Assembly (NCBI GenBank): GCA_963973975.1
Contig: CAXBCF010000009.1
Coordinates: forward strand, 45,592 to 109,591
DNA length: 64,000 nucleotides
Direction of reading: 5' to 3'
From: UBA1494_A sp963973975
GTDB taxonomy: Bacteria; Bacteroidota; Bacteroidia; Flavobacteriales_E; Vicingaceae
In this document: positions 36,159-44,829 of the stretch, piece after piece
How positions within the stretch are numbered: position 1 is the first letter of the stretch
Layout of the letters: the number at the start of each line of letters is the position of its first letter
The notes under the pieces: model-generated
Seen by the model: only the letters and a program-made list of their open reading frames with translations
Databases searched by the model: none
What the model was told of the DNA's origin: nothing
Program-made: the position numbers and the translations under genes

Positions 36159-36478
36159 TCGATAACGTTTCTAGATAGGCTGCTAAAACAGGGCGCGAAT
36201 TTACTAAAATTGAGGGAATATGCCTCTTACTACTTTTCTTTAGGACTGCTACCGCTTAGAACCAGAAGTGCTCAAGTAGACAATACTTCCAAAGAAAACC
36301 TCTTAAAATTAAAAGAAGATGGCTTGAGCTATGAATCCAAAAGCGAAGTAAACTGGACAAGATCGTAAATAACCTCATTAAATACGAAGAAGAAGCGCTT
36401 GCTAAAAATACCGAATTCTAGGTATTGACTTTCTCTTTTTTTGTGAGGAACTTGTGCAACTAAATACCCAAAACTTTA
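36159..36478 (+). other. 320-bp region with decayed coding fragments
   Basis: Upstream of mrr and divergent from ileS. It contains no intact gene, but on the plus strand it has open stretches of protein-like sequence in different frames: one around 36276-36368 reading DNTSKENLLKLKEDGLSY before a stop, and another ending at 36421 reading DKIVNNLIKYEEEALAKN. A small frameshift would join them into a Lys/Glu-rich C-terminal tail. I read this as the eroded 3' end of a gene, possibly of the restriction locus that follows. The source gene cannot be named. Confidence 0.4.
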
Positions 36479-37375
36479 ATGGAGCTACCTAAATACCACG
36501 AAGCATTTATACCAGTATTAGAAATACTTAATAAAACTGGGGTTCTTGACAGTAGAGAGCTTGCTGTAAAAGTGAGAGATAACTACTATTCTAAGCTGCC
36601 TGAAGAGCTACTTAAAAAGAAAACAAGTACCGGTGCTAATGTGCTTATTGATAGGATACTATGGGGGAAGTCCTATTTAAAGCTAGCTAAGTTTGTCAAA
36701 TACCCGGAAAGAGGAAAAGTTGAAATAACAGATAAAGGCAAGCTAGCTTTAGCAAAGGGAAGCTTGACTATTCAAGAGCTAAAGAGTGATAAAGATTATA
36801 TAGCGCATCGCTCTGCTGTAGAAAGCAAAAAGGAAAGAGATAACGAATTGGATGTTTCTAATATTGACAATGCCTCTCCCCAAGACTTAATTGATTCTGG
36901 ATTTTCTACTATTGAAACTGAGTTAAAAGCTGAATTACTTGAACGATTAAAAGAAATTGACCCCTATTATTTTGAGAAGGTCATTCTAATCCTTCTAAAG
37001 AAAATGGGTTATGGTGATTTTATCGAGACTTCCAAGTCTGGCGATGGAGGAATTGATGGTATAATTAATGAAGATAAATTAGGCTTAGAAAAAATCTACA
37101 CCCAAGCTAAACGCTACAATGAAAACAAGGTAAGAGAGAGGGAAATACGGAATTTCATTGGAGCCATGAGTGGCGATACAAGCAAAGGTGTTTTTATTAC
37201 AACATCATCTTTTGATACATCTGCCATCAAAAAAGCAAGAGAAGCACATCATTCAATAATTTTAATTGATGGCAATAAGCTAGTAGATTTAATGCACCAG
37301 TACAATGTTGGTGTGCAAGTAAAAACTACCTATGAAGTAAAAGAAATTGATAACGATTTTTTTGAAGGGGAATAA
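36479..37375 (+). CDS. Mrr-family type IV restriction endonuclease
   Basis: A 298-residue two-domain protein. Residues 1-95 form an N-terminal winged-helix (Mrr_N-like) domain (ELPKYHEAFIPVLEIL, GKVEITDKGKLAL). Residues 150-280 form the Mrr catalytic domain of the PD-(D/E)XK superfamily, with the active-site sequence SGDGGIDGII near 186-195 and QAKRYNENKV near 208-217. Mrr enzymes cut DNA carrying modified bases. The gene looks intact although surrounded by restriction-system debris. It is 9 bp before a small ORF that resembles an HsdS tail. Confidence 0.85.
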   Translation: MELPKYHEAFIPVLEILNKTGVLDSRELAVKVRDNYYSKLPEELLKKKTSTGANVLIDRILWGKSYLKLAKFVKYPERGKVEITDKGKLALAKGSLTIQELKSDKDYIAHRSAVESKKERDNELDVSNIDNASPQDLIDSGFSTIETELKAELLERLKEIDPYYFEKVILILLKKMGYGDFIETSKSGDGGIDGIINEDKLGLEKIYTQAKRYNENKVREREIRNFIGAMSGDTSKGVFITTSSFDTSAIKKAREAHHSIILIDGNKLVDLMHQYNVGVQVKTTYEVKEIDNDFFEGE

Positions 37376-37384
37376 CTAAGCTTC

Positions 37385-37621
37385 ATGAACAATCGAATTT
37401 CGAAATGTATTATTGATAATTGGTCGCTAGAATCAGCAGGGTCAATTCTAGATGATTCAGAAGATATACTTTCTTTTACTAATGAAGCCTTTGAAAGTAG
37501 TTTGCTTTCAAAAGAAGAAATAGCCAAAAGCAATGCAGCAGCAGATTATGAACCGGCGAGTGTTTTGTTGGCCCGCATTAAAAAGGAGAAAAATCACCAA
37601 ACTAAGGATAAGAAAAAATAG
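37385..37621 (+). CDS. small ORF resembling the C-terminal tail of a type I specificity subunit (HsdS)
   Basis: A 78-residue ORF. The second half, DYEPASVLLARIKKEKN followed by a Lys-rich end, resembles the closing segment of HsdS proteins (E-P-A-x-x-L-L-x-R-I). The first half (NRISKCIIDNWSLESAG) is not recognised. No target recognition domain is present, so it is either a remnant of a deleted hsdS or a small independent protein that shares the tail. It is only 9 bp after mrr and could be co-translated. Confidence 0.4.
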   Translation: MNNRISKCIIDNWSLESAGSILDDSEDILSFTNEAFESSLLSKEEIAKSNAAADYEPASVLLARIKKEKNHQTKDKKK

Positions 37622-37792
37622 AAACAGAATTAAAAACTTGACTTAAACTTTATAACCCACACATGGTACACAAAATCATTTGTGACCCAAATTAGTCCAT
37701 ATTTGGAACACAAACAGATTAATTTTACGACAGACTTAATTATCGTTTTCAAAATTGAACTTCTTGTGGCTGTATAGCTTAATTAATAATTT

Positions 37793-37880
37793 ACCCTTAT
37801 TTTGTTACAAATAAAGTTTATTTTAACCCTTATTTTGTTACAAATAAATCTTATTTTTACCCTTATTCTGTTACATAAAA
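37793..37880 (+). repeat. 33-bp tandem repeat array, 2.7 copies
   Basis: Units begin ACCCTTATTTTGTTACAAAT at 37793 and 37826 and a diverged copy begins at 37859, an exact 33-bp period (about three helical turns). TTTGTTACAAA in each full unit is nearly palindromic. The array ends about 15 bp before the ATPase ATG. Possible operator sites for the downstream gene; not CRISPR, as there are no spacers. Confidence 0.7.
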
Positions 37881-37895
37881 TACATTAAACATTTC

Positions 37896-39257
37896 ATGAG
37901 CTTCAAACGGCATGCTTATAAAAATCTATTAGAGTGGAAAGAAAGTAGCAATCGTAAACCCTTGTTGTTAAGAGGAGCAAGGCAAGTTGGTAAAACTACA
38001 CTCGTTAATTATTTTGCCAAAAGCTATACCTATACTATAACACTCAATTTAGAGCGAGCGGCTGATTTACGCTATTTCACTGATTTTACCGATGCAAAAA
38101 CCATCGTAGAAGCGCTATTTGCTACTCATGGTATTCCTTCTGCTCAAAAGGCAGATACCCTTTTATTTATAGATGAGATACAAGAGTCGCCAACGGCCAT
38201 TGCCTTGTTGCGCTATTTTTATGAAGATGTGCCCGAATTGCATTTAATCGCAGCAGGTTCTTTACTGGAGCATGTCATTCGTAAAGTAAAAAATTTTCCA
38301 GTCGGTCGAATCAACTATTTATACCTACAACCGCTCAATTTTTTAGAATATTTAGAAGCAAAGCAACATCCCAGAGCAGTAGAAGAGATTAATAAATTAC
38401 CTGTCGAGCCTTATGCGCAACCCATATTAAAAGAGTTGTTTCATGAATATGCCGTTATTGGAGGAATGCCTGAGGTGGTAAAAACCTATTTAGAAACAAA
38501 TAGTTTGGCTGATTTAGGGCTGGTTTATGAAAGTATTTGGGCAACTTATAAAGAAGATGTAGAAAAATATGCTCAAAATACCACAGATGCCCGAGTAATT
38601 AAGCACATTATGAATACGGCTCATTTGTATTTAGATCAGCGCATTAAGTTTCAAAATTTTGGGAACTCCAATTATAAATCTCGAGAGGTGGGAGAAGCCA
38701 TGCGCAACCTAAATGATGCACGCATTATTCAGTTGATTTACCCTTCCACCAACACGAGCCCACCGATTCAAAGTGATTTAAAAAAATCGCCTCGATTACA
38801 ATTTCTAGATACTGGCTTAGTGAATCATGAATTAAAGATACAAGCCAATATGTTGGCTTTAGATGATTTAAATTCAGCTTACAAAGGAGCTGTGATTCCT
38901 CATTTAATTATACAAGAATTAATATCCTTAAATACAATACAACATAAAAACCCTAATTTTTGGGTTAGGGAAAAAGCACAATCCTCCTCAGAGGTTGATT
39001 TAATTGTTCAGGCTAAGGATAAAATTATTCCCATTGAAATAAAGTCTGGGAAAGAAGGCAAGCTAAAATCATTGCATCAGTTTATAGAACAATGTGAACA
39101 CCCTTACGCTGTTCGTTTGTATGCCGGCGAATTTAAAATAGAGCAACATCTAACACCCACAAATAAAAAAGCTTATTTGCTATTGAATTTGCCTTATTAT
39201 TTGGGAACTAAATTGGCAGAATATATAAATTGGTTTATTGAAAATCACAAATTATGA
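37896..39257 (+). CDS. AAA ATPase with DUF4143 domain
   Basis: A 453-residue ATPase of the AAA_14/DUF4143 group. Walker A LRGARQVGKTTLVN lies near residues 24-38, Walker B LLFIDEIQESPTA near 86-98 and sensor-like LIAAGSLLEHV near 119. The C-terminal half is DUF4143, with VREKAQSSSEVDLIVQAKD and IPIEIKSGKEGKL resembling a nuclease-type E-x-K strand. Such proteins are frequent mobile or accessory genes of unknown role. The stop overlaps the HsdM fragment start by 4 bp (ATGA), suggesting past co-translation with the modification gene. Preceded by the 33-bp repeat array. Confidence 0.85.
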   Translation: MSFKRHAYKNLLEWKESSNRKPLLLRGARQVGKTTLVNYFAKSYTYTITLNLERAADLRYFTDFTDAKTIVEALFATHGIPSAQKADTLLFIDEIQESPTAIALLRYFYEDVPELHLIAAGSLLEHVIRKVKNFPVGRINYLYLQPLNFLEYLEAKQHPRAVEEINKLPVEPYAQPILKELFHEYAVIGGMPEVVKTYLETNSLADLGLVYESIWATYKEDVEKYAQNTTDARVIKHIMNTAHLYLDQRIKFQNFGNSNYKSREVGEAMRNLNDARIIQLIYPSTNTSPPIQSDLKKSPRLQFLDTGLVNHELKIQANMLALDDLNSAYKGAVIPHLIIQELISLNTIQHKNPNFWVREKAQSSSEVDLIVQAKDKIIPIEIKSGKEGKLKSLHQFIEQCEHPYAVRLYAGEFKIEQHLTPTNKKAYLLLNLPYYLGTKLAEYINWFIENHKL

Positions 39258-39613
39258 CAGACTCAAGTATTATATCAAAGATTTGGAACCTTGCAGGCGT
39301 ATTGCGCGATGACGGGGTAGGTTATGGTGATTACCTAAAACAAATTACTTATTTGCTATTCCTTAAAATGGCAGATGAGTTGAATAAACCACCCTACAGC
39401 AAAGGCCTAATTTTTCCAAAGCTAAAAGATGTGGATGGAAATGAAATTGCAGATTCAGAAACTTGCGATTGGGAAACACTTTCAAGTAAAAGAGGAGCAG
39501 AATTAGAATCTTTCTACTGCCGATTGCTGCGTAGTTTATCTACTGAAAAAGGCATGTTGGGGCAGATCTTTACTAAAAGTCAAAACAAAATTCAAGACCC
39601 TTCTAAACTTTAA
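39254..39613 (+). pseudogene. truncated type I restriction-modification methyltransferase (HsdM N-terminus)
   Basis: Only 119 residues of a protein that is normally ~500. It matches the HsdM N-terminal helical domain: IWNLAGVLRDDGVGYGDYLK, ITYLLFLKMADE and MLGQIFTKSQNKIQDPSKL. The SAM-binding domain (with its D/NPPF motif) is absent. The reading frame stops at 39611-39613 exactly where the family would continue. No hsdR or intact hsdS is present. Non-functional as a methyltransferase on present evidence. Confidence 0.8.
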
Positions 39614-39767
39614 AGAAGAATTAGAAATTGAAAGTTTTATTGAAAAATATAATCGAGATGATGTTTTAGGTTATAGATATACTTACAATGGGTATTCTAT
39701 ATCAATAGAAACTAAAAGCTTAACCAGTGGTAATAATGCTTACACGATTTTAATAAACAAAATTTAG
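39603..39767 (+). pseudogene. 53-codon C-terminal coding remnant fused after the HsdM stump
   Basis: One frame over from HsdM, an open stretch reads KEELEIESFIEKYNRDD, then RYTYNGYSISIETKS and ends INKI before TAG. It looks like the tail of an unrelated protein brought next to hsdM by a deletion. The parent family is not recognised. Confidence 0.35.
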
Positions 39768-39896
39768 CCTTTCTCTTGAAGACTTCTTGCTTCTTGAGCA
39801 ACTGATTAAAATGACTTTCATTTTTTAAACAGTTGAGCTTTGGAGTGGGATTTACACCTACTTATATATTTAAAAAAATTGATATACCTTTAGTGC

Positions 39897-41045
39897 ATGA
39901 AAAAGCAACCGTTATTCTTTGCGGTATTTTTCCTTTTTGCTATTGGACTTCTTAGTTCGTGTAAAAAAGAGGAAGATGAAAAACCGCAAGGGCACAACAA
40001 CTTGGTTGACCCCCAAGTCGCTCCCTTAATTTTAAAAGAAATCAACAGTCGAAACTTTAATATGGGCTTCAGTACTTGGCCTTATGGCCCTGACTTAAAC
40101 GACCAAGACAGCACCTATGAATTTATCAATAATCACACGGATATCTATTCAGAGCACATCGACGACCGTATTCCTTGGTCGGCGTGGATCAATGGAACCG
40201 CCCTGCCGCAAGCTTTTGTTAACAACATCCAAGGCAGAAAAAGTCGAAAGTTGTCCAATCGTCAGTTGATAGTGTCAGTGAGTTTATTAAACAGTGGCAG
40301 GAGTGACCTCGCACTAGATTACAACGACAGTGTACCGGATTATGATTCCATCAACCAAAATTCCATTCGAATAGCGTATTATAAACACCTAGAATATATA
40401 ATCCAAGAGCTACAACCCGACTATTTGGTGGCTGCCATAGAAGTGAATGAATTGCGAATTAATACACCCAATAAATGGTCGCAGTATAAAAAACTCATGA
40501 ATAAAGTTCGGGATAGTTTGCGTCAAAATTATCCTGAGCTCCCGATTTCAGAGTCGGTAACTTTACACAATTGGTACAACACTCCAGTCAATGATAGCTT
40601 AAATTATTTAACGGACTTGAGATCTTACTTGAATGATCATATGGATTTTGCAGCCATTAGTTTTTATCCTTTTTTCAAAGGCTTGAACGATTCGGCAGAT
40701 TTTCAACAAGCTTTTGACTTTTTGCATCAACAAACACAACTTTCTATCGGTTTTGTTGAAACCACTCACCTTGCAGAAGATTTGATTGTTCCGGGCTTGA
40801 GTTTGAATATTCCTTCCAGTGAAGTAGAGCAAAATCAGTATTTGAGTAGTTTATTGATCAATGCCTATCGCCAAGATTATGAATTCGTGATTTGGTGGGC
40901 ACACCGCGATTATGATGAGCTATGGCAAACCTTCCCTCCGGAGCTTAAAGACTTGGGAAGTTTGTGGAAAGACACAGGCATTTTGGAAGAAAACGGCAAA
41001 ACAAAACTAGCATATCTGACATGGAGGGAAATCTTAAGAAGGTAA
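39897..41045 (+). CDS. predicted lipoprotein, clan GH-A-like glycosidase fold
   Basis: A 382-residue protein with signal peptide KQPLFFAVFFLFAIGLLSSC (lipobox L-S-S-C), followed by an acidic linker. The body resembles a TIM barrel of glycosidase clan A. LVAAIEVNELRINTPNKW resembles the strand-4 motif carrying N-E, with Glu as acid/base. IGFVETTHLAED resembles the strand-7 region with the nucleophile Glu. DFAAISFYPFF and FVIWWAHRDYDELW fit the later strands. Family not identified (GH53-like is one option). It stands alone downstream of the restriction island. Fold and activity are inference. Confidence 0.5.
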   Translation: MKKQPLFFAVFFLFAIGLLSSCKKEEDEKPQGHNNLVDPQVAPLILKEINSRNFNMGFSTWPYGPDLNDQDSTYEFINNHTDIYSEHIDDRIPWSAWINGTALPQAFVNNIQGRKSRKLSNRQLIVSVSLLNSGRSDLALDYNDSVPDYDSINQNSIRIAYYKHLEYIIQELQPDYLVAAIEVNELRINTPNKWSQYKKLMNKVRDSLRQNYPELPISESVTLHNWYNTPVNDSLNYLTDLRSYLNDHMDFAAISFYPFFKGLNDSADFQQAFDFLHQQTQLSIGFVETTHLAEDLIVPGLSLNIPSSEVEQNQYLSSLLINAYRQDYEFVIWWAHRDYDELWQTFPPELKDLGSLWKDTGILEENGKTKLAYLTWREILRR

Positions 41046-41087
41046 AGTTCTTTTCAACAGGCATTACTCGTCTATTCTTAATTATGC

Positions 41088-42182
41088 CTACGGACTAACC
41101 AAATTGATGCTCACATTAAAATAGAGCGGATTCGTTAAAGTATTTTCTATTGCAAAAGGTTGGTCCCCAAAGAAGCCACGATAAAATTCTTTGCCATCTT
41201 CTACTTGGTCAACATTGTAAGAATAGTTATATCGATACCCTGCTTGTGCAGAAAGCCAAATAAATCCGCTAAGCTGTCGCTCATACATCAATCTGAAACG
41301 CAATTCACTTCGGCGTATTTCTAAGTCGTTAAACTGTGGGTCTTGAAGCGCAGCACCTTGATTTCCGATTCTAAAACTATTTCCTTCTAATTCAAACCCG
41401 GCAAACAGCATGCTTCTGGGATTCACTGTATACCTAACATGACCTCTTGCAGGAAGAAGCATTTCCGTTCCCCACTTATTATTTACCGAGGTCCAATTGT
41501 ACATCAAAACAGGAATGTAGTTCAATTCTCCTGCTCTGTAGGTTCTGGAAATCCCCACTGCCCATTGCTTATAATCACTTGGTCGTTTTCCCCACAATGC
41601 AGCTACAGAATAACGATTGTATTTGAGCGATTGAAACGCATCAAAGGCAAAGTCGCCATTCATACCCGCATCAACTTGAACTAATAAGAAATCTGTTTCA
41701 TTCAGTGGTTTAAAGATGGTAGTATTTAATCCCACAGCAGCTAAATCATTTGCAGCTAAAGTCTGAAGCATTGGATTGGTAAATGTTTCAGGGTTCTCAA
41801 AATCGTAATTTATGTCCCATAAACGACCTCCAACTTGAACAATCAAGCTATTTTTTGAAATAACTGGAATATTTGCTTCTGCTCGAAATCCCTGAGTAGA
41901 ACGAACTCGAGCAGTTTGCTCAGTATAAGTGCCAAAAGCTCCGGCGGTCATATCAAAGCTTCCTTGATAGTCATAACCGAAGGTGATTAATTTCTGAGGG
42001 CTGATTCCATTAATTTTCGCTGAGGCAAAGCGCTTGGCTCCTTCATCAACAAAGTCTAAGTCATCGTAGATACTGTAATCTTCTTCCTCTTCAGTAGCCG
42101 TTGAGTCTACTTGTGCAAAAGCAGCAACTGAAATAAAGCACATAAATAACGGGATTACTCTGCGTAGTATTTTTTGCATCAC
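41088..42182 (-). CDS. DUF6268 family outer membrane beta-barrel protein
   Basis: 364 residues with a signal peptide ending SVAAFAQ, an acidic linker (EEEEDYSIYDDLDF) and then amphipathic strands ending in a C-terminal aromatic/hydrophobic strand (PLYFNVSINLVSP), the usual sign of an outer membrane barrel. The pattern KLITFGYDYQGSFDM and the overall layout match DUF6268 as I recall it. Function unknown. It lies 22 bp downstream of the DUF2147 gene on the same strand. Confidence 0.7.
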   Translation of the reverse strand: MMQKILRRVIPLFMCFISVAAFAQVDSTATEEEEDYSIYDDLDFVDEGAKRFASAKINGISPQKLITFGYDYQGSFDMTAGAFGTYTEQTARVRSTQGFRAEANIPVISKNSLIVQVGGRLWDINYDFENPETFTNPMLQTLAANDLAAVGLNTTIFKPLNETDFLLVQVDAGMNGDFAFDAFQSLKYNRYSVAALWGKRPSDYKQWAVGISRTYRAGELNYIPVLMYNWTSVNNKWGTEMLLPARGHVRYTVNPRSMLFAGFELEGNSFRIGNQGAALQDPQFNDLEIRRSELRFRLMYERQLSGFIWLSAQAGYRYNYSYNVDQVEDGKEFYRGFFGDQPFAIENTLTNPLYFNVSINLVSP

Positions 42183-42204
42183 TTATTTGTTGGATAGAAG
42201 TTAA

Positions 42205-42669
42205 TTATTTTTTTGAAGGCATTTTTAATCGTTTCCAGATATCTGTTCTTCCCAATGCTGAAATACCAATATATCCCCTGATATCTAGAGTATTTTCATC
42301 TGTCATTTTTATGGTACAACTATAAGTATTTCCATTTTCTGGATCGTAAATCGTTCCCTTTGTCCACTCATTTTCACCAGTGTATTCAAAATCCTTCAAT
42401 ATTCTATAACCTCTTAAAGGAGTAGAACGCATTTTTTCATCAGGGTTGTTTTTATCTACTTTAGGAGCATTGGTTTCAGGATCATTTGGAATTCTCAACC
42501 AAACTATTTTGCCGTAGTACTTACTGCCAATTTTTTCAATTTTCACCTTGGCTTTTCCATGACTTGGTTCCCAAACTCCCAATAATTTATCTCCATTATC
42601 TTGTGCGTTTAAATTAGCCGATACTAAGATAATTAGTAAAAAACTTAGTGCTGTAATTAATTTTTTCAT
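42205..42669 (-). CDS. DUF2147 family secreted protein
   Basis: 154 residues with signal peptide KKLITALSFLLIILVSANLNA. The mature domain is DUF2147: GVWEPSHGKAKVKIEK, KYYGKIVWLRIPND, LRGYRILKDFEY, YDPENGNTYSCTIKM and TLDIRGYIGISALGRTDIW form a small lipocalin-like barrel. Periplasmic or secreted; role unknown. It belongs to a minus-strand run from 43185 to 41088. Confidence 0.85.
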   Translation of the reverse strand: MKKLITALSFLLIILVSANLNAQDNGDKLLGVWEPSHGKAKVKIEKIGSKYYGKIVWLRIPNDPETNAPKVDKNNPDEKMRSTPLRGYRILKDFEYTGENEWTKGTIYDPENGNTYSCTIKMTDENTLDIRGYIGISALGRTDIWKRLKMPSKK

Positions 42670-42678
42670 AGGGGTAAA

Positions 42679-43185
42679 TTATTTATATTCAATGGATAAA
42701 TTTATTTTAATTGTAGCTTTCAATTCCTCAGCATAGCTATCTTCTTTAAAATCTAAATCGAGCAACAATGAGAATTTTTCTTCCTGAAAAAAGGAAGTGA
42801 CTTTTGCTTCATTACTAACAGTTAATTGTAGTTTATTATCATTAATCTTAATAGGATTCATAATGGCAATACTCGTCATTGGACTATTATCACTCACCAA
42901 CTGGATAGCAGCACTTGAAAATTGTTCTAGGCTTAGCTCTTGATTGTCTTCTAACTCAACAGTAATTTGATTGATGGTAACTTCGGCAACCTTATTAAAT
43001 TCTTTATCCTCTAAAAATTCAGAGTAATTCAATTGTACTTCACCGATTAGACTATTCGAACCTTCAAAAAATGGACCTTCTGCCATAACAGTTGTCTTAA
43101 TTTCTGAAGTTTTGGTTTTGTAATTTCCGCAACCAACTAAAAGGAGGGAACTCATCAAAAAAAGTAAGGCTTTTCTAATTTTCAT
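42679..43185 (-). CDS. predicted lipoprotein, unknown function
   Basis: 168 residues starting MKIRKALLFLMSSLLLVGC, a clear lipoprotein signal with lipobox L-V-G-C. The mature part alternates polar and hydrophobic residues and seems beta-rich, with no recognised family. It leads a run with the DUF2147 gene 9 bp downstream. A TAnnTTTG box lies 15 bp before the ATG. Confidence 0.6.
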   Translation of the reverse strand: MKIRKALLFLMSSLLLVGCGNYKTKTSEIKTTVMAEGPFFEGSNSLIGEVQLNYSEFLEDKEFNKVAEVTINQITVELEDNQELSLEQFSSAAIQLVSDNSPMTSIAIMNPIKINDNKLQLTVSNEAKVTSFFQEEKFSLLLDLDFKEDSYAEELKATIKINLSIEYK

Positions 43186-43199
43186 AGGATTATTTTAAC

Positions 43200-43207
43200 C
43201 AAATGTA
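43200..43207 (-). promoter_or_regulatory. candidate -7 box for the 43185-41088 run
   Basis: Reads TACATTTG on the minus strand, fitting TAnnTTTG, 15 bp before the ATG at 43185. No clear -33 partner. Motif match only. Confidence 0.3.
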
Positions 43208-43434
43208 AATAACAAATTACAATTTTTATAAGAAATAAAATTTTTGTTGGATGAATTTATTTAAAACTAACCCAGATTCATGCCAAATATAATAGTTAAA
43301 AAGATTTTTAAAAGGATGATGTTCTTATGAGAGTTATGTTTAAAAAAGTTGAGTTTTTGCATGAGTTAACCAATAAATACAGAATGAAGTTAAGGATAAA
43401 AAAAGGAGGAGTGTTTACATTTCAATATAAGAAC

Positions 43435-44628
43435 CTAAGGTTTCACAACCTTCTTCACAGCACGCTCATTTTCGCTGTTCAATAACACAAAATACAATCC
43501 AGCAGGCAGAGAACTTATATCTACGCTTGTCTTTAATAATTGAATAGCCGCTTTTTGAATTAGCATTCCTTTGCTGTCATAAAAAGAATAATAGAACTGA
43601 CTTATGGAAGAAAACAGAGGAACTTCAAGCGTAATTGTTTCACTTGAAGGATTGGGATAAATTTTAAAGGACGAACCCAATTGATTTTCTTCAATAGAAG
43701 TCGGATTTTCCAATTTCCAAGTTTCTGTGATTCGTCCATTTGGAGTTAATCCTGTTGTATAATAAAGGGCATTTTCAGTGTGAAAACTCATCCCAGCCCT
43801 TCTTCCTTGAGAGGGAATGGAGACTAGTTTTATCCATAAGTCAGTCTGTATTTCATACGACCAGGTTTCATTGTAATAGTTTCCAAGACTATCCATGCCG
43901 CCAATGAAGAAGAGCTCATTGTCTATAAAATGCAAGGGAGTGTAGTTTCGAACCTTTTCAGGAAATTCGGAAATTTTTACCCACGTGTCGTTTTGTGGGG
44001 TATATTCATAAAGTTCGGAGTGGTAGTTTAGGCTGTCATCTAAACCAAAAATGAGGTAGCCTTTGTCTTGACTTGCAGTGGCTCCAGATCGCCATCTTGC
44101 TCCAAAGGGGAAGTCGTTTTTTTGCTCCCATTGATCCAATGAAATGTCGTAAGCCCAAACTTCTGAGATAGCCGCAAGGCTATCTGTTTTACCACCAATA
44201 ATGTAAGCGATGTTGTCGATTACAAATGAGGCCGCACCTCCTCGCTCAGTTGAGGGCAAAGCAGTTTTTGCTGACCATTGGTTTGTTTTTGGATCATATT
44301 CCCACAAATCGTTTAGAAATTCAGTGTCGCTAATACCTGCTAACATATAGCCATGTGTTTTAGAGGCAAAACCACTTGCATATTGTCGCTGTTGACCTTG
44401 AGGAAGTGGAGCAACTGTCAACCAAGTATCATTTTGCATATTCAATGCATAAAAATCTCGGAGTGTGTAAAACGGAACTACTCCTGTTCCGCAGTAAGTT
44501 GTATCGCCAATTGTAAAACTTGTACCATCATCGCGTTCTATACCGGGAAAATCTCCTAGTTGAAACCAGCTTTGTGCAGCGCATTGAAAAATAAAAAGAC
44601 TAGTTATGATTAGTAGGGTAGTTCTCAA
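43435..44628 (-). CDS. Kelch-repeat protein with T9SS C-terminal sorting domain
   Basis: 397 residues. A signal peptide (TTLLIITSLFIFQCAAQS) is followed by Kelch-type blades, each with a W-x-x-K/T pattern and G-G-x-D (NDLWEYDPKTNQWSAKTALP, IAYIIGGKTDSLAAISEVW, LFFIGGMDSLGNYYNETW), predicting a beta-propeller. The last ~75 residues (FKIYPNPSSETITLEVPLF to AVKKVVKP) are a type A T9SS sorting domain, so the protein should be secreted and surface-linked. Start at TTG 44628; no ATG precedes the signal. Ligand unknown. Confidence 0.85.
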   Translation of the reverse strand: MRTTLLIITSLFIFQCAAQSWFQLGDFPGIERDDGTSFTIGDTTYCGTGVVPFYTLRDFYALNMQNDTWLTVAPLPQGQQRQYASGFASKTHGYMLAGISDTEFLNDLWEYDPKTNQWSAKTALPSTERGGAASFVIDNIAYIIGGKTDSLAAISEVWAYDISLDQWEQKNDFPFGARWRSGATASQDKGYLIFGLDDSLNYHSELYEYTPQNDTWVKISEFPEKVRNYTPLHFIDNELFFIGGMDSLGNYYNETWSYEIQTDLWIKLVSIPSQGRRAGMSFHTENALYYTTGLTPNGRITETWKLENPTSIEENQLGSSFKIYPNPSSETITLEVPLFSSISQFYYSFYDSKGMLIQKAAIQLLKTSVDISSLPAGLYFVLLNSENERAVKKVVKP

Positions 44629-44829
44629 GGTGACTTAGTATAAATAATGTGTTTAAAATCAACATTAATACAGAATTTTTAATTGTGTTAAACTAAACTT
44701 AATAATGGCATTTTTTTTAACATTAAAATCACAAAACAGTAACTATTCAATAAGTTTTAATTTATTAAAAGGATGCATTTTCAATGGTTATTTGTACGCT
44801 CATAATCATAACAATAAAACTAAATAAAA

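Noticed and set aside
37793..37880. CRISPR array
   Set aside because: The 33-bp units are directly adjacent with no unique spacers, and only about 2.7 copies exist.
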